Part shown: positions 20,201 through 27,324 of the stretch, piece after piece
How the letters are laid out: each line of letters begins with the position of its first letter
Position numbering within the stretch: the stretch's first letter is position 1
Source of the DNA: Vibrio pomeroyi
GTDB lineage: Bacteria > Pseudomonadota > Gammaproteobacteria > Enterobacterales > Vibrionaceae
Length of the DNA: 64,000 bases
Assembly (NCBI RefSeq): GCF_024347595.1
Contig: NZ_AP025506.1
Coordinates: 1,302,001-1,366,000 of the forward strand
Direction of reading: 5' to 3'
Position numbers and translations under genes: made by a program
The notes under the pieces: generated by a model
Told to the model about the DNA's origin: nothing
The model's database searches: none
The model's input: only the letters and a program-made list of their open reading frames with translations

Positions 20201-21769
20201 CCTGAATACACCGAAGACGACGACAGTGTCACTTATTACTTAGCCGTAACCAACAATGGTTTAGGTAACGCAGCGAACGTGCGACTCACTGATGAGATCA
20301 GCGAGCTGCAAAATAGCGTTGGCAACAAAGTCTTTACTGACTGGACGATTGAAGGCGTGGAAGTCGATGACACAGGTGCAGTGATTCAGCGTCATAGCTA
20401 CCCGTCGAGTAAAGACTTAGACACTACCGTTAACCTAAAGTCCCAAAAGCGAAATGCTTATGCGTTTGAAGTAGTGGGTACATTAGGCAAAGGTTTGGAT
20501 GACGACATCACCAATACCTTCACGGCGACTGAATCGGACGGTACTGAAACCAGCGACAGCGTAACCACTCACATCAAGAAGATTCCTGACAATTCTGGGG
20601 AATTGGAGCTGACCAAGTCGGCGCTGCAAGATACCGCGCAAGTCGGTGATGCGGTTGAGTACGAGATCATCGTTGAAAACAACAATGAATCTTACTTTAA
20701 GAACGTGACGGTAGAAGACCGTTACCCAGGTGGCTTGAAATACATCTTGGACACGTCAGAAATCGTGTTGAGCGGTATTGATGGTGAGTTTGGTACGGAA
20801 GACGATCAGGTTCTTTCTCAAGAACCATCAGACACTGGCAAGCTGATGTTCACTTCGTTGAACTTTGATCCGGGCGAGAAGCTACGTATTCGTTACTTAT
20901 TGCGAGTATCGGTAGGTGCGACCTTTGGTGACTATATCAACACCGCAGTCGCGAAAGTGGATGGCTCAGCAGTTTCCAATGAAGACACAGCCAAAGTAAC
21001 CGTAGAACCGGACAAGGTGTTCGATACCTCATCGATCATCGGCAAAGTCTTTGAAGATCACAACAAAGATGGATTCCAAGCAGATGCCACTGCGTTCGAT
21101 GTTGAGTTAACTGCGAACCTAGCAACACAAGGCTACATCGCTGATTCGACACACATCATTCGTGATGGACAAGACGTTGCTGTCGAAGATGGCGCAGTAA
21201 CCAATGCTCTTGAGCAAGGTTTGGAGCTTGGCGACCTTTGGGGTCATTCAGTGAACCGAACACTGCCAGAAACCAGCAAAGTGGTGATTCAATTCAAGAC
21301 TCGAACACAGCAGAGCTTTGATTTCTATGTCACGACCGATGCGGGCTCCCGTATCGAGTTTGATGCACAAGGTCAGATTCAGTTTAAGCATGAATCCGAT
21401 AAGAAGAAGGGACTGAGCGCGGAAAACCTCAACGTAACCAGAAACCTGTATCGTGATGGCGAGGATTACCTGTGGGAAATCGTTATCGAGAACAAAGGTA
21501 TTTACGAAGATGGTATTCCGGGCGTTAAGTTGATGACGGTTGAGGGAATCGTTATTTACACAGACCAGTACGGTCGTTACCACGTGCCCGACCAATGGGT
21601 ACTCAATAAGAAAGGTAAGAACTTCCTCGTGAAGTTGGACACTGACTCGCTATCCACCTCAATGGAAGTGGTGAGCGAAAACCCGAAAGTGTTGCGAATT
21701 ACCCCGAACAAGCTCACCAAGTTCAACTTTAGCGTTCATCGCAAAGAGCAAGAAAGTGAACAGAAGTAA
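11297..21769 (+). CDS. Giant exported repeat protein with about 22 DUF11-like domains
   Basis: About 3,490 residues. The ATG at 11297 gives a standard 22-residue signal peptide (MFRYNLAFFLSILLFPFASYA) and has GAAG nine bases upstream; an in-frame ATG at 11249 would add 16 residues. The mature protein is a chain of about 22 beta-sandwich units of roughly 145 residues. Most begin with a K/D-rich strand and Y-x-P-G-x-x-x-x-Y-x-I-x-V-x-N-x-G, then A-x-D-x-x-x-x-D and a late D-I-x-N-x-A strand: a DUF11 variant. Six cysteines occur in three within-repeat pairs. After the last, more classical DUF11 unit comes an SdrD-B-like segment (GKVFEDHNKDGFQ), then a C-terminal module with GIPGVKLMTVEG, TDQYGRYHVPD and LRITPNKL. 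No membrane anchor, LPxTG or autotransporter barrel is present. First gene of a three-gene operon; probably a long surface stalk or adhesin. Confidence 0.85.
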   Translation: MFRYNLAFFLSILLFPFASYADTTGLVMDLSVDSASYDNDQQVVYTLVLTNESDRSIHDFDVKDELLDILTTDDEGNEVNAFIKASIQAEATLLSSPGTYDRLGNLEATDVRITAGGSVTYTMTATVSSDAAGTIDNVASASSGPLYSVESNTESIQRGLYEHDVVVSVDKANYQLNKELTYSIKVSNTGDTVIRTLNVQDAISDIKTLDIDGVLQQAFTNNVNSAEVQGGESDAGNFSSSGDLSVTDASIDIGGSITYTIQTTVADKLVGDIVNDNITAETRDAQVTGNEITTPPTAPNLTLKHTLNQTENYLVDDEFSYTVTVTNQANSGIAYRYSVQQLLADLETDLGNDISNDKNATDTAGNPYESWTNQVITIGPNSTSELAASGVESNHSLDDVVSIYPGEEILYSVEVDVSPVSIGEIPKVIARVVDAEGTADSADVVTNPLDTQEVLNSSSSQITRNKNTTDTTYVPGISGENEVVYDIVISNKDTEFFANDVEVIDKFACIVTEQADGTTDSAFSEWKLEVDESSGEGSNYGSFNYGAWTTNDINLKVDLAPEGFVHYKLTARVADTSVGQIVDDGTDAGLCLGDNLGEAGSGVQMPNSKLKVQKEVDSRYYSAGGTLNYEITVENNGDGYAIDVPVYDDIASIMTKSITDEPTKAYLSWVVTAKSYGSDDLVSINSDPGFSGEISGNQSNKNILDVKAKLAPHDKIIYSIAAVVNPIADDEIRNEVTVDSVLYSDRGSYPRDYYLVLDKRVDGNNEQSAYTDTTKEVTYTISVTNPEGNGFASNINIKDEISTIEAELLHEPGETKPVFKSWTITADRDAASPWVKAVTDPGEFSDNTDLNATAQIPPGATITYTIVGKLDRDVDSEILWGTFTNTATVTGLDTNLSDTVRTYPSEPNLVVAKTAQNTDFVVGERSTFDIYIYNRGVGYANDATVKDSISALNFFDSWTVAGSTNTDKPGSRYGDIADNTDIDTDMDITPGGWVHYEVTGVVKSDYEEDQVSNRVDVYDPITDRDHSSSAQIDNSNSAYDINVSLSKTTDVVRYTPGEDLTYTIVIGNNGDTDETDLIFMDRLSEITTTLANDKDGQVEDLLDQNPFEYWSVDTGSGFGPNTTDDVEIPISIDAKDFVTVRIKAHVKDNAVSNGVADRDGGIIRNEAVLIHADNAGCTEDCEYAKRAVAENHQVHNNGTVVRTTNINRYSPGDELTYTIKYNSQDGHGYRNNVDVNELINDISVELQDGTSGNPFFDDAVGTNKFTVAVAKSDPANAGTTDGTKDGKVVDDTNIVTSIDIDAGEDVTYTVTGTVRPDAVGDIHYRDTVVIPDDYHLDFDKTTDEVVYEPAQTVTYHLVIENDGKGNAHDIPIVDNLKDITVDLVDGTTGPAYSTWTITSIATGTDSEYVDAGAGAGNVYTSTDSNLNEEADIPMGAKLEYQVVATINDKANGDIINVLTVDGDTISHDISQTVRQIDYEKNILDYYDTDGNKIPGATSYMPGGYIEYEIYIENIATAHVDDISLRDDIDQITTQYYDGTRGPAFDSWTIETSADSSGISDPDVDNSIKDNQPIDTHFDISADNFGRAVSSSFVRYVIKAKISPKAVGSFTNRAYIDEDDGNQFIAVSPPTSMSEPEITFSKKAFYDAGFSSAKTEYSQAAGESEVYYRVQIKNTGNGIEYGSHLEDTISAIQTRIAEDASTSGTDPVGQPFLSGWEVQLEKTAAAGSITDAVDFVSGNDVNIDNDIVIAPKESLTFTIHADIREDALGDIQNKANYDGMVRTATLMPLGNNISVEKRVVSINDNPFNDGDTYLPGDEVEYEFVVTNPENGWANDIQIKDTVKDIQVEVIGGTMESAFVSGDITHEVSNGIDANVDTYVPSYNPNSNLNIETDIAAGEILTFNLRGVIRDDALGTIEANRVTAENESATSETIPPQAAELDYFKTLVYTDGDSDGCSVPSNDGSSCTYAPRGDVEYQVTLDNTGDSIANDVRVIDAIHTIKTEDGDDAFSDWATAIAVEPVGTYDVQGNYNGSVPLNATVDLRPGERIVFDVKGTVSTSATGTITNTAQVNGDNTNDIVLDPGRSNILIDKWTDTPTYTPGGTVNYYIDITNDDVDSGLFSIRDIISGFEVETVDGSMQTALTEWSVDYDVLYNSAPSDPDANDFSELDKLVGQSSPDIDLPAESVKMAGRDDSGTGGGDKYTVVRIHVEGKVRDDAIGRFTNTAYLRHGLDDSKIARLREGYITPQPGQLVLTKETTPIAEPDAKYQPGQPISYKITVANTGEGYLVDQFLTDRIDTIMTEVANSPDQEQALTGSWIISDEQIDGSGDPTLNARKDVSSTTQGYSATYSIHPGDSYSFVVTNTVNDKAKGEITNVVKVASDDGEYTADATYIPEDAQVEITKDVDKAEYLPGETLQYTVTVKNNGLGWAEDVVIEDALKSVETTIAGGETKQAFDPASIQISAISTTGETPVPDATSGEDLNETLDIAPEDSIVFTVQVATNALATGDITNMASATFDGTTFNDSATSTPVLATVSIDKTVDTSSYEVTKLVNYEVTVSNSSDAFASDVQLQDIISDIEVDTTADKKESAFLMWEVSFETSDDRTVVTPKTFELSEDIDVNMDVAPQSTVTFHVKALIRTTAIGDISNTATITYNGTPQDSTVVMTPKDSEFVATKTNVQTEYEPGGELEFLITVENTSNNYISDLSVVDDMSTIEVSYYDGTTGPAFVAGTTSLVVESTTVGTTTEQISPIEYSVDIAPHGTVVFRSKGTVVDTATGRIINTAQVDGGDVVSPPVNTVAAVVQAELYTDAHYYVPGDQVEYHLVVQNIGRGIAKDVALYTQFSESMGDYIDGSRSNAFDDWTLTASSEGAETQPGTFDNDKDLFTLVDIAPGGKIDYTFTLTVNEDMLTNIDVLGYYLDLTGSPTMRARSKGMLASEASMQAVADQVSALDLPPVGADLIVEKRSDKPEYTEDDDSVTYYLAVTNNGLGNAANVRLTDEISELQNSVGNKVFTDWTIEGVEVDDTGAVIQRHSYPSSKDLDTTVNLKSQKRNAYAFEVVGTLGKGLDDDITNTFTATESDGTETSDSVTTHIKKIPDNSGELELTKSALQDTAQVGDAVEYEIIVENNNESYFKNVTVEDRYPGGLKYILDTSEIVLSGIDGEFGTEDDQVLSQEPSDTGKLMFTSLNFDPGEKLRIRYLLRVSVGATFGDYINTAVAKVDGSAVSNEDTAKVTVEPDKVFDTSSIIGKVFEDHNKDGFQADATAFDVELTANLATQGYIADSTHIIRDGQDVAVEDGAVTNALEQGLELGDLWGHSVNRTLPETSKVVIQFKTRTQQSFDFYVTTDAGSRIEFDAQGQIQFKHESDKKKGLSAENLNVTRNLYRDGEDYLWEIVIENKGIYEDGIPGVKLMTVEGIVIYTDQYGRYHVPDQWVLNKKGKNFLVKLDTDSLSTSMEVVSENPKVLRITPNKLTKFNFSVHRKEQESEQK

Positions 21770-21796
21770 GCCATTGGAACCGTATCTGGAAATTGT

Positions 21797-24700
21797 ATGA
21801 AAGTATTTAGTAAGTCTCGTTTAGCAACGTGTGTGTTAGCTGCCATCCCTGTGATGGCGGTAGCGAAAGACACAGGTAAGCTTGAAAAACTCGGTTCTGA
21901 GACGACAGGCATTGAAATCACCAAGCCGAACCAAGACCAAGACAGCTCGCGTATATACTTAGAGCAAGGCGCTATTTGGGCAAGCCGTGATATCACTCGC
22001 TTTGACCCAGTATTAGATGTCAGTGTCAGCGATGAGTTGGAAGTTGAGCAGGGCACACTGCGAGACAGTGTCGGATTCACCATTACCACCAACTATGGTT
22101 ACTACATCAAAAAGTACCAGTTAGAGGTGTACCGTGTCGGTGACTTTGGTTTGTCTGAGCCCATCGCTGTGCTTGATGGCGATAAACTGGCAAACGACTC
22201 TGATATCAATTGGGATGGTCAAACCGATGTTGACTACCAGTTTAAGGTCGGTGAGCAGTTGATGTTCCGCCTAAAAGCGTGGGACAAAGATGGCAACATG
22301 GACGTGACCACGGTTGGTGTGACGGATTTGGTTAAGCCAGACTCTGAAGTCGATATCGATCGCAACGATAACGACGATGAAGAGAGTAAAGACAAAAGCT
22401 ACGGCCAAGCCAAGTTGATGCGTCATAACATTCCAACCAATGCGGGCTTAGCTAAGTTCATTGGTACCGGTTTAAAAGGCGTTGATAAAGTCATCATCGG
22501 TGAAGATGAATTTGACGTTGAAGACGGCAACTTATACGCAGAGCAGTACTTACCAACAGACTCCTACATTTTTCCAACCAAAGTTGTGTTTGATAACGGT
22601 GATGAGCGCCGCTACAAGCTTTACGTTCGTATCCCAGATACCTACTACGCACAAACGGGTTTGGCTGATCTTTATGTTGGTAAAAACAACGTTTCTGGTA
22701 ACAGTGATGCATTGAGTGTCGATGACCAGTATCAAGACGACATCTATAACCAAGGGCGTTTAGCGTACTTTGGTCAAGGTAAATTCGGTGACAAGCTTCG
22801 CGTGACCACTCACTTCGATACTCGAGAAAGTGAGATAAAAGACATGTTCAAACATCCGTTCGCATCAGACGATTCGGATGTGTTTGATATTCTCGAAGAT
22901 GACGATGAGCTGTATTACGGCAACTATGGTGACAGCTCAAACATCGAAAAAGTAGTCAATACTAAGGGTAAGGTTTACCTCAACGTAGAATACGATAAAT
23001 CGCAGTATTTATGGGGTAACTACAACACAGGGTTGACCGGTACTGAGAACAACGATTACAACCGTAGCCTCTATGGTTTCAAGGCCGATTACCGTACTCG
23101 CGATACCACACAATATGGTGAAGATCGCTTGAACGTGGTTGGTTTTACGGCAGAAGCTGACTCCTTGTATGCGCACGATGAGTTCTTAGGTACGGGCGGT
23201 TCTCTTTACTTCCTTCGCCACGGTGAAGCGGTACCGGGAAGTGACAAGGTCTACGTAAAAGTAAAAGATGAATCTGGCCTAGTACAAAACGAAATTCCGC
23301 TTGAGCCGGGTGTCGACTATGACTTCGACCCGTACCAGGGTCGAATCATTCTGACCAAGCCACTCGACAATATTTTGTCTGACAGTTTCGGCAGCGTGAT
23401 TGAAAACGGTGACGATTACGAAAACTTTCTGGTTGTCGATTATGAGTATGTTCCACAAGGTTCAGACTCGCTGGATGCGATGTCTTACGGTGGTCGTGCC
23501 AAGGGTTGGATTAACGATTACGTTGGTGTGGGTGTGACGTATGCGACTCAAGAAAAAGACAATCAAGACTACGAGTCTTACGGCACTGATTTAACGTTGC
23601 GTGCGACGGAGGGCACCTACATCAAGGCCGAGTTTGCCCGCAGTGAAGGTACTCAAACCGAGTCGAATTTTGTCTCTATCGATGGTGGTTTAACCTTTAC
23701 GCCGATTGGCGACACGCTAGAAGACCGCGAAGGTGACAGCATTCAAATCACCGCAGTAACAAGCCTTTATGACCTTGCTCCAACGATCTTTGGTGCAGTA
23801 GGTAATGACCTGAAGCTTTGGTATCGAGACAAAGATGCAGGGTACAGTTACGCGAGCAGCAGCGACGACTTAGAACAAGAAGCCTATGGTGCCGAGCTTC
23901 GTTTGCAAGCGACCGACCGTTTGGCGGTGCTGTCTCGTTTTTCGACAAACGAAGAGCGCGATATCGACGGCAACTTAGAAGCGGATACTGAAACCATTGA
24001 GGTCGAGACTCAAGTGAAAATCACTGAGCACATCAAGGTGTCTGCAGCGGGGCAACAAACCGAAGAGCTGAACCAAAACGATGAGCAAAGCGATGCGACC
24101 TTAGCCGGTGTGCGTTTGGAATATATGTGGGACAGCGACAACAGCGTCTACATCAAAGGACAAACCACAGTCTCTCAATCGGATGACTACGACGAGAACG
24201 ATAGCGCATCGATTGGTGCGGAATTCCAAGTATTGGAAGATTTGTCATTGGGTGGTGAATACACCGATGGCGACCGCGGCCAGGTTGCCGAAGCAACGGT
24301 GACTTATGATGTATCGGATGACCACTCCACGTACGTGACTTACGTTGATGATAACTATGAAGGTGAAAACAATGTGATTGTCGGTCAGCGTGCAGACCTG
24401 ACCAGCAGTGTCGATTTCTACCAAGAGAACCAGTTCGTTGATGAAAACGATGGTCACGGCCGTATCGATTCGTATGGCTTTGGTTACGACGTGACGGAAG
24501 ATGTCGAGATGGGCATCGGTTATCAGCTTGGTGAAATTGAAGATGACGAGAACATCACCACAGAGCGTGAGTCCATCAGCTTCAATGCATCGATTGACCT
24601 AGACGACATCACCCTAAGCCACAAATTCGAATATCGAGTGGACAAGAGTGAAGACGACCCAGAGATAGCCCAACGTGAGCTGCAACAAATCGTGACGACC

Positions 24701-25312
24701 AACCGTTACACGCATCACTTAACAGAAGAATACACGTTGTTTGGTAAGTACAACTATTCAATTACAGAGAGTGAAACCACTGGCGAAACCATGGCGCAAT
24801 TTACCGAGGCGACGGGCGGACTTGCGTATCGTCCGATCTACAACGATCGACTCAACTTACTGAGCCGCTACACCTATATTGCAGACTTCGATCAACTGGA
24901 TCGCGATGTGGATTATCAAGACGAAACTAGCCAGATAATTGAAGTTGAAGCGATCTATTCAATCGATCAGCACTGGGACGTCGGCACTAAATATGCGCAT
25001 AAAGACAAAGAGCAAGCCTTCGAGCGAGCGTCTGGTGCGAATGAGATGGTCAAGAGCGACATCGACTTATACGGACTGAGTGCTTCTTATCGCGTAATGA
25101 AAGAGTGGGATGTCACGGGTGAGTATCACTGGAAAACCGACACACTCAATGATGAGTTAGAGCACGGCGCGCTGGTCTCTGTCAACAAGCACATCGGTGA
25201 AAACTTAAAAATGGGCATTGGTTATAACTTCTCTGCGTTTGATAGTGATTTAACCAACGATGATGATTATGACGCTTCAGGTGTGTTCATTAACTTAGTC
25301 GGTAAGATTTAA
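21797..25312 (+). CDS. Large outer-membrane protein with C-terminal beta-barrel
   Basis: 1,171 residues, 27 bases after the giant repeat gene. It has a signal peptide (MKVFSKSRLATCVLAAIPVMAVA). The N-terminal 320 residues contain Ig-like beta domains (YYIKKYQLEVYRVGD; KDGNMDVTTVGV) and an acidic linker rich in D and N at about 185-205. From about residue 300 (YYAQTGLADLYVGKNN) to the end the pattern is alternating amphipathic strands with acidic turns, typical of a big outer-membrane barrel. Family-like blocks include HDEFLGTGGSLYFLRHGE and PLEPGVDYDFDPYQGRIILTKPL, which I recall from barrel proteins found together with DUF11 repeats. There are no cysteines in the mature chain. It is probably the outer-membrane partner that anchors or exports the repeat protein; that role is inferred. 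No TonB box or plug domain is evident. Confidence 0.8.
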   Translation: MKVFSKSRLATCVLAAIPVMAVAKDTGKLEKLGSETTGIEITKPNQDQDSSRIYLEQGAIWASRDITRFDPVLDVSVSDELEVEQGTLRDSVGFTITTNYGYYIKKYQLEVYRVGDFGLSEPIAVLDGDKLANDSDINWDGQTDVDYQFKVGEQLMFRLKAWDKDGNMDVTTVGVTDLVKPDSEVDIDRNDNDDEESKDKSYGQAKLMRHNIPTNAGLAKFIGTGLKGVDKVIIGEDEFDVEDGNLYAEQYLPTDSYIFPTKVVFDNGDERRYKLYVRIPDTYYAQTGLADLYVGKNNVSGNSDALSVDDQYQDDIYNQGRLAYFGQGKFGDKLRVTTHFDTRESEIKDMFKHPFASDDSDVFDILEDDDELYYGNYGDSSNIEKVVNTKGKVYLNVEYDKSQYLWGNYNTGLTGTENNDYNRSLYGFKADYRTRDTTQYGEDRLNVVGFTAEADSLYAHDEFLGTGGSLYFLRHGEAVPGSDKVYVKVKDESGLVQNEIPLEPGVDYDFDPYQGRIILTKPLDNILSDSFGSVIENGDDYENFLVVDYEYVPQGSDSLDAMSYGGRAKGWINDYVGVGVTYATQEKDNQDYESYGTDLTLRATEGTYIKAEFARSEGTQTESNFVSIDGGLTFTPIGDTLEDREGDSIQITAVTSLYDLAPTIFGAVGNDLKLWYRDKDAGYSYASSSDDLEQEAYGAELRLQATDRLAVLSRFSTNEERDIDGNLEADTETIEVETQVKITEHIKVSAAGQQTEELNQNDEQSDATLAGVRLEYMWDSDNSVYIKGQTTVSQSDDYDENDSASIGAEFQVLEDLSLGGEYTDGDRGQVAEATVTYDVSDDHSTYVTYVDDNYEGENNVIVGQRADLTSSVDFYQENQFVDENDGHGRIDSYGFGYDVTEDVEMGIGYQLGEIEDDENITTERESISFNASIDLDDITLSHKFEYRVDKSEDDPEIAQRELQQIVTTNRYTHHLTEEYTLFGKYNYSITESETTGETMAQFTEATGGLAYRPIYNDRLNLLSRYTYIADFDQLDRDVDYQDETSQIIEVEAIYSIDQHWDVGTKYAHKDKEQAFERASGANEMVKSDIDLYGLSASYRVMKEWDVTGEYHWKTDTLNDELEHGALVSVNKHIGENLKMGIGYNFSAFDSDLTNDDDYDASGVFINLVGKI

Positions 25313-25375
25313 GCCAGCCCCAAAGAGGGAAGAGCGTAGAGAGTAGAGATTTTAAAGTTGAAGATTGAACGTAAA

Positions 25376-26371
25376 ATGAAAATAACAATTGGCCTAGTCA
25401 GCGGCGTAATGAGCGCTTTGCTTCTTGCTGGCTGTGCAACCGACACCTATGTGAGTCAAGAAAATCGAGATAAGTTTGCCGGCTTAGATGTGTCTAAGTT
25501 TTTGATTAGCGAATGTTTAGCGCCTGAACGCGAAGTGCACATTGCGATTGCAGAGCACTTTGCTTTTGATAAATACAAACTGCGCGATCTCGACAAGATC
25601 AACCTAGATACCTTTGTCGAAGAGATCAGAGGCCTAAAAGGGCGCATCACGATCGTTGGACACACCGATTACAAAGGCTCGTTGGATTACAACCAGCGCC
25701 TTTCACAACGCCGTGCTAAGTCGGTCGCAGACTATTTGAAAGCGCACCTCGACCCAACGAGTTACGACTGGGAAGTGAAGCACCTTGGTGAGACTCAACC
25801 TCTATTGTTAGGCAAAACCGATAAAGATCGAGCGGAAAACCGCCGTGCGTTTATCGTGTTTGAAGAAGCTCAGAAGTACGAAGAGATGCCTTTCTGTGAA
25901 CCACCAAAGCCTGAGCGTAAAGTGTACATGGCAATGACGCCACACTTTGATTTTGATAAATCAGTACTTAAGCCAGAAGACTTAACTCAGTTGGATGATT
26001 TCACAGCGCAATTAAGTGGTTTGCAAGGCAGCATCTTGGTCGCAGGACACACCGACCAAGCGGGTTCGGTTTCTTACAATGAGAAGTTAGCGGAGCGCCG
26101 TGCAAAAACAGTGGTTGAATACCTTAAAACTAAACTCGACCCGAATCAGTTCATTTGGGAAGTGAAGTCGTTTGGTAAATTGCAGCCAGCAATCAATGAA
26201 CGTTCAGATAAAGCCGATGCGCTCAACCGTCGAGCGTTTATCGTGTTTAAAGAGTCGGATATTACTGCCGAGCAACAAATGCTTTCCGGCAGTCAGCAGC
26301 AGGCGCTTTCTGACAGTGAAGAGCAAGCTTTGACTATAGAGAGTAAGCAGGAAGCTTCAGCTGACAACTAA
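25376..26371 (+). CDS. Lipoprotein with two OmpA peptidoglycan-binding domains
   Basis: 331 residues from the ATG at 25376; an in-frame TTG at 25358 would add six. Lipobox LLAGC gives a 20-residue signal. Two OmpA-C domains lie in tandem: domain 1 with HFAFDKYKL, GHTDYKGSLDYNQRLSQRRAKSV and NRRAFIVFEE; domain 2 with HFDFDKSVL, GHTDQAGSVSYNEKLAERRAKTV and NRRAFIVFKE. Both keep the Asp and Arg residues that bind diaminopimelate in this family. The C-terminal tail is Q/E/S-rich. It is the last gene of the stalk operon, followed by a strong terminator. The expected role is to tie the outer-membrane partner or the outer membrane to the cell wall. Duplicated OmpA-C domains in one lipoprotein are unusual. 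Confidence 0.88.
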   Translation: MKITIGLVSGVMSALLLAGCATDTYVSQENRDKFAGLDVSKFLISECLAPEREVHIAIAEHFAFDKYKLRDLDKINLDTFVEEIRGLKGRITIVGHTDYKGSLDYNQRLSQRRAKSVADYLKAHLDPTSYDWEVKHLGETQPLLLGKTDKDRAENRRAFIVFEEAQKYEEMPFCEPPKPERKVYMAMTPHFDFDKSVLKPEDLTQLDDFTAQLSGLQGSILVAGHTDQAGSVSYNEKLAERRAKTVVEYLKTKLDPNQFIWEVKSFGKLQPAINERSDKADALNRRAFIVFKESDITAEQQMLSGSQQQALSDSEEQALTIESKQEASADN

Positions 26372-26400
26372 TAAGTTGTTGTTAGATCTAGACTTAGTTG

Positions 26401-26432
26401 CAAAAAAGCCCCATGCATCGGGGCTTTTTTGC
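26401..26432. terminator. Bidirectional rho-independent terminator
   Basis: AAAAAAGCCCC and GGGGCTTTTTT form a stem around ATGCATC, with T runs in both directions. It separates the convergent stalk operon and pilus operon. Confidence 0.9.
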
Positions 26433-26449
26433 GCGACTTTCTGAAGTTA

Positions 26450-26941
26450 TCAATCTATCTTGGGGTAGCTGCCTTGAATCCTGGCAAATTGAGTCTGTAC
26501 CTTTTTAAACTGCAGCTCTTCATCGAATGACATGACGACCTTGTGTTCTCCCTGAGCCTTTAACCGAACGTCAAAAAGCCGATTGTTGGCATTGATGAAG
26601 TCACGTTTTAACTCCGGGGATAAGTGGTCGTCTACATGTAAGTACCTTGACTCCAAAATAAGAAAATAGAGCGTGTTTTGCGTGAAGCCAACTAACCCCG
26701 AGCTCTTTCTCGTTGTGCCGTCAGACAGAATATTCACAAAGGTAAACACACCATTATTGATGTAGACATGCAGCGAACGTTCCGGACCACTTAAAGAGCT
26801 CTCAAGTGTGAATTCATACCCGACGAGTTTGATCCAAGGGCTTATCAAAAGCAAAATCGCCAGTAGCAAAGATACCTTCCATAATGAGATTCTACCAGAA
26901 GCCCAAATCGCCCCTAAATTGAATGTTTTCGATTTTTTCAT
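26450..26941 (-). CDS. Small membrane-anchored periplasmic protein, distal pilus operon (ToxS-like position)
   Basis: 163 residues with one N-terminal membrane segment (WKVSLLLAILLLISPWIKL, about 21-39) and a periplasmic domain of about 120 residues. Core signature: GVFTFVNILSDGTTRKSSG then NTLYFLILES. The same layout (G-x-F/Y, a turn with GT/GxG, then D/N-T/S-x-Y/F-x-L/F-x-L/V-x-S/D) recurs in the protein encoded just before it and in the two proteins at 35138-36048, so all four seem to be one family. Its start lies 50 bases inside the upstream gene. It is the last gene of the pilus operon, before a terminator. No known family recognised; partner of the winged-helix regulator is inferred. 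Confidence 0.7.
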   Translation of the reverse strand: MKKSKTFNLGAIWASGRISLWKVSLLLAILLLISPWIKLVGYEFTLESSLSGPERSLHVYINNGVFTFVNILSDGTTRKSSGLVGFTQNTLYFLILESRYLHVDDHLSPELKRDFINANNRLFDVRLKAQGEHKVVMSFDEELQFKKVQTQFARIQGSYPKID

Positions 26942-27317
26942 GTTCCAACCGTTTTCGCATATAAATTGTATTTTTATCAGAGCTTAGCTGTGCGACATTG
27001 ATTTTAGATAAGTGCTGAATCGCATCGAGTTTTAATACCTCCCTGTCGTCAATGTTGGGATTAAGAAATTCGTAGTCTTTGTCTAACGAGAGCATGAATA
27101 CCGTGTCATTGAGCACGGCATAAACGCCATATCCTTTTCTCACTACTTCATGTGGCAGAAACTGAACCGATGAATAAAGACCGTGGAAAAATTGCATGTG
27201 GGTTTCGGCATGTCGCTTAGTCTGCCCAGAGTAAATTGAGAACTCGCCGCCAGTGGCATTGATATAGGGAATAGCCAAAATGGCTAAGATAATCAGTAGT
27301 GGTCGTTTGAGCTTCAT
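26892..27317 (-). CDS. Small membrane-anchored periplasmic protein downstream of winged-helix regulator
   Basis: 141 residues, with a single N-terminal hydrophobic segment (LLIILAILAIPYI) acting as anchor or signal, then a periplasmic domain. It aligns well with the 35138-35593 product: GVYAVLNDTVFMLSLDKDYE here against GIYASLGDSLYFFSLDGDYE there, and both end in FRGDLGFW / IQGRLKVWD. The start is 7 bases after the stop of the winged-helix gene and the end overlaps the next gene by 50 bases. By position and topology it resembles ToxS/TcpH, the periplasmic partners of membrane-bound transcription factors, but no sequence similarity to them is claimed. Confidence 0.75.
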   Translation of the reverse strand: MKLKRPLLIILAILAIPYINATGGEFSIYSGQTKRHAETHMQFFHGLYSSVQFLPHEVVRKGYGVYAVLNDTVFMLSLDKDYEFLNPNIDDREVLKLDAIQHLSKINVAQLSSDKNTIYMRKRLEHEKIENIQFRGDLGFW

Positions 27318-27324
27318 GAAAACC

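Noticed and set aside
11297..21769. Repeats read as a DNA-level tandem array or assembly artefact
   Set aside because: The repeats are similar as proteins but strongly diverged at the DNA level, with no long identical stretches, so it is an old protein duplication.
21797..25312. Barrel protein as a TonB-dependent receptor
   Set aside because: No TonB box or plug motifs were seen; the N-terminal region is Ig-like.
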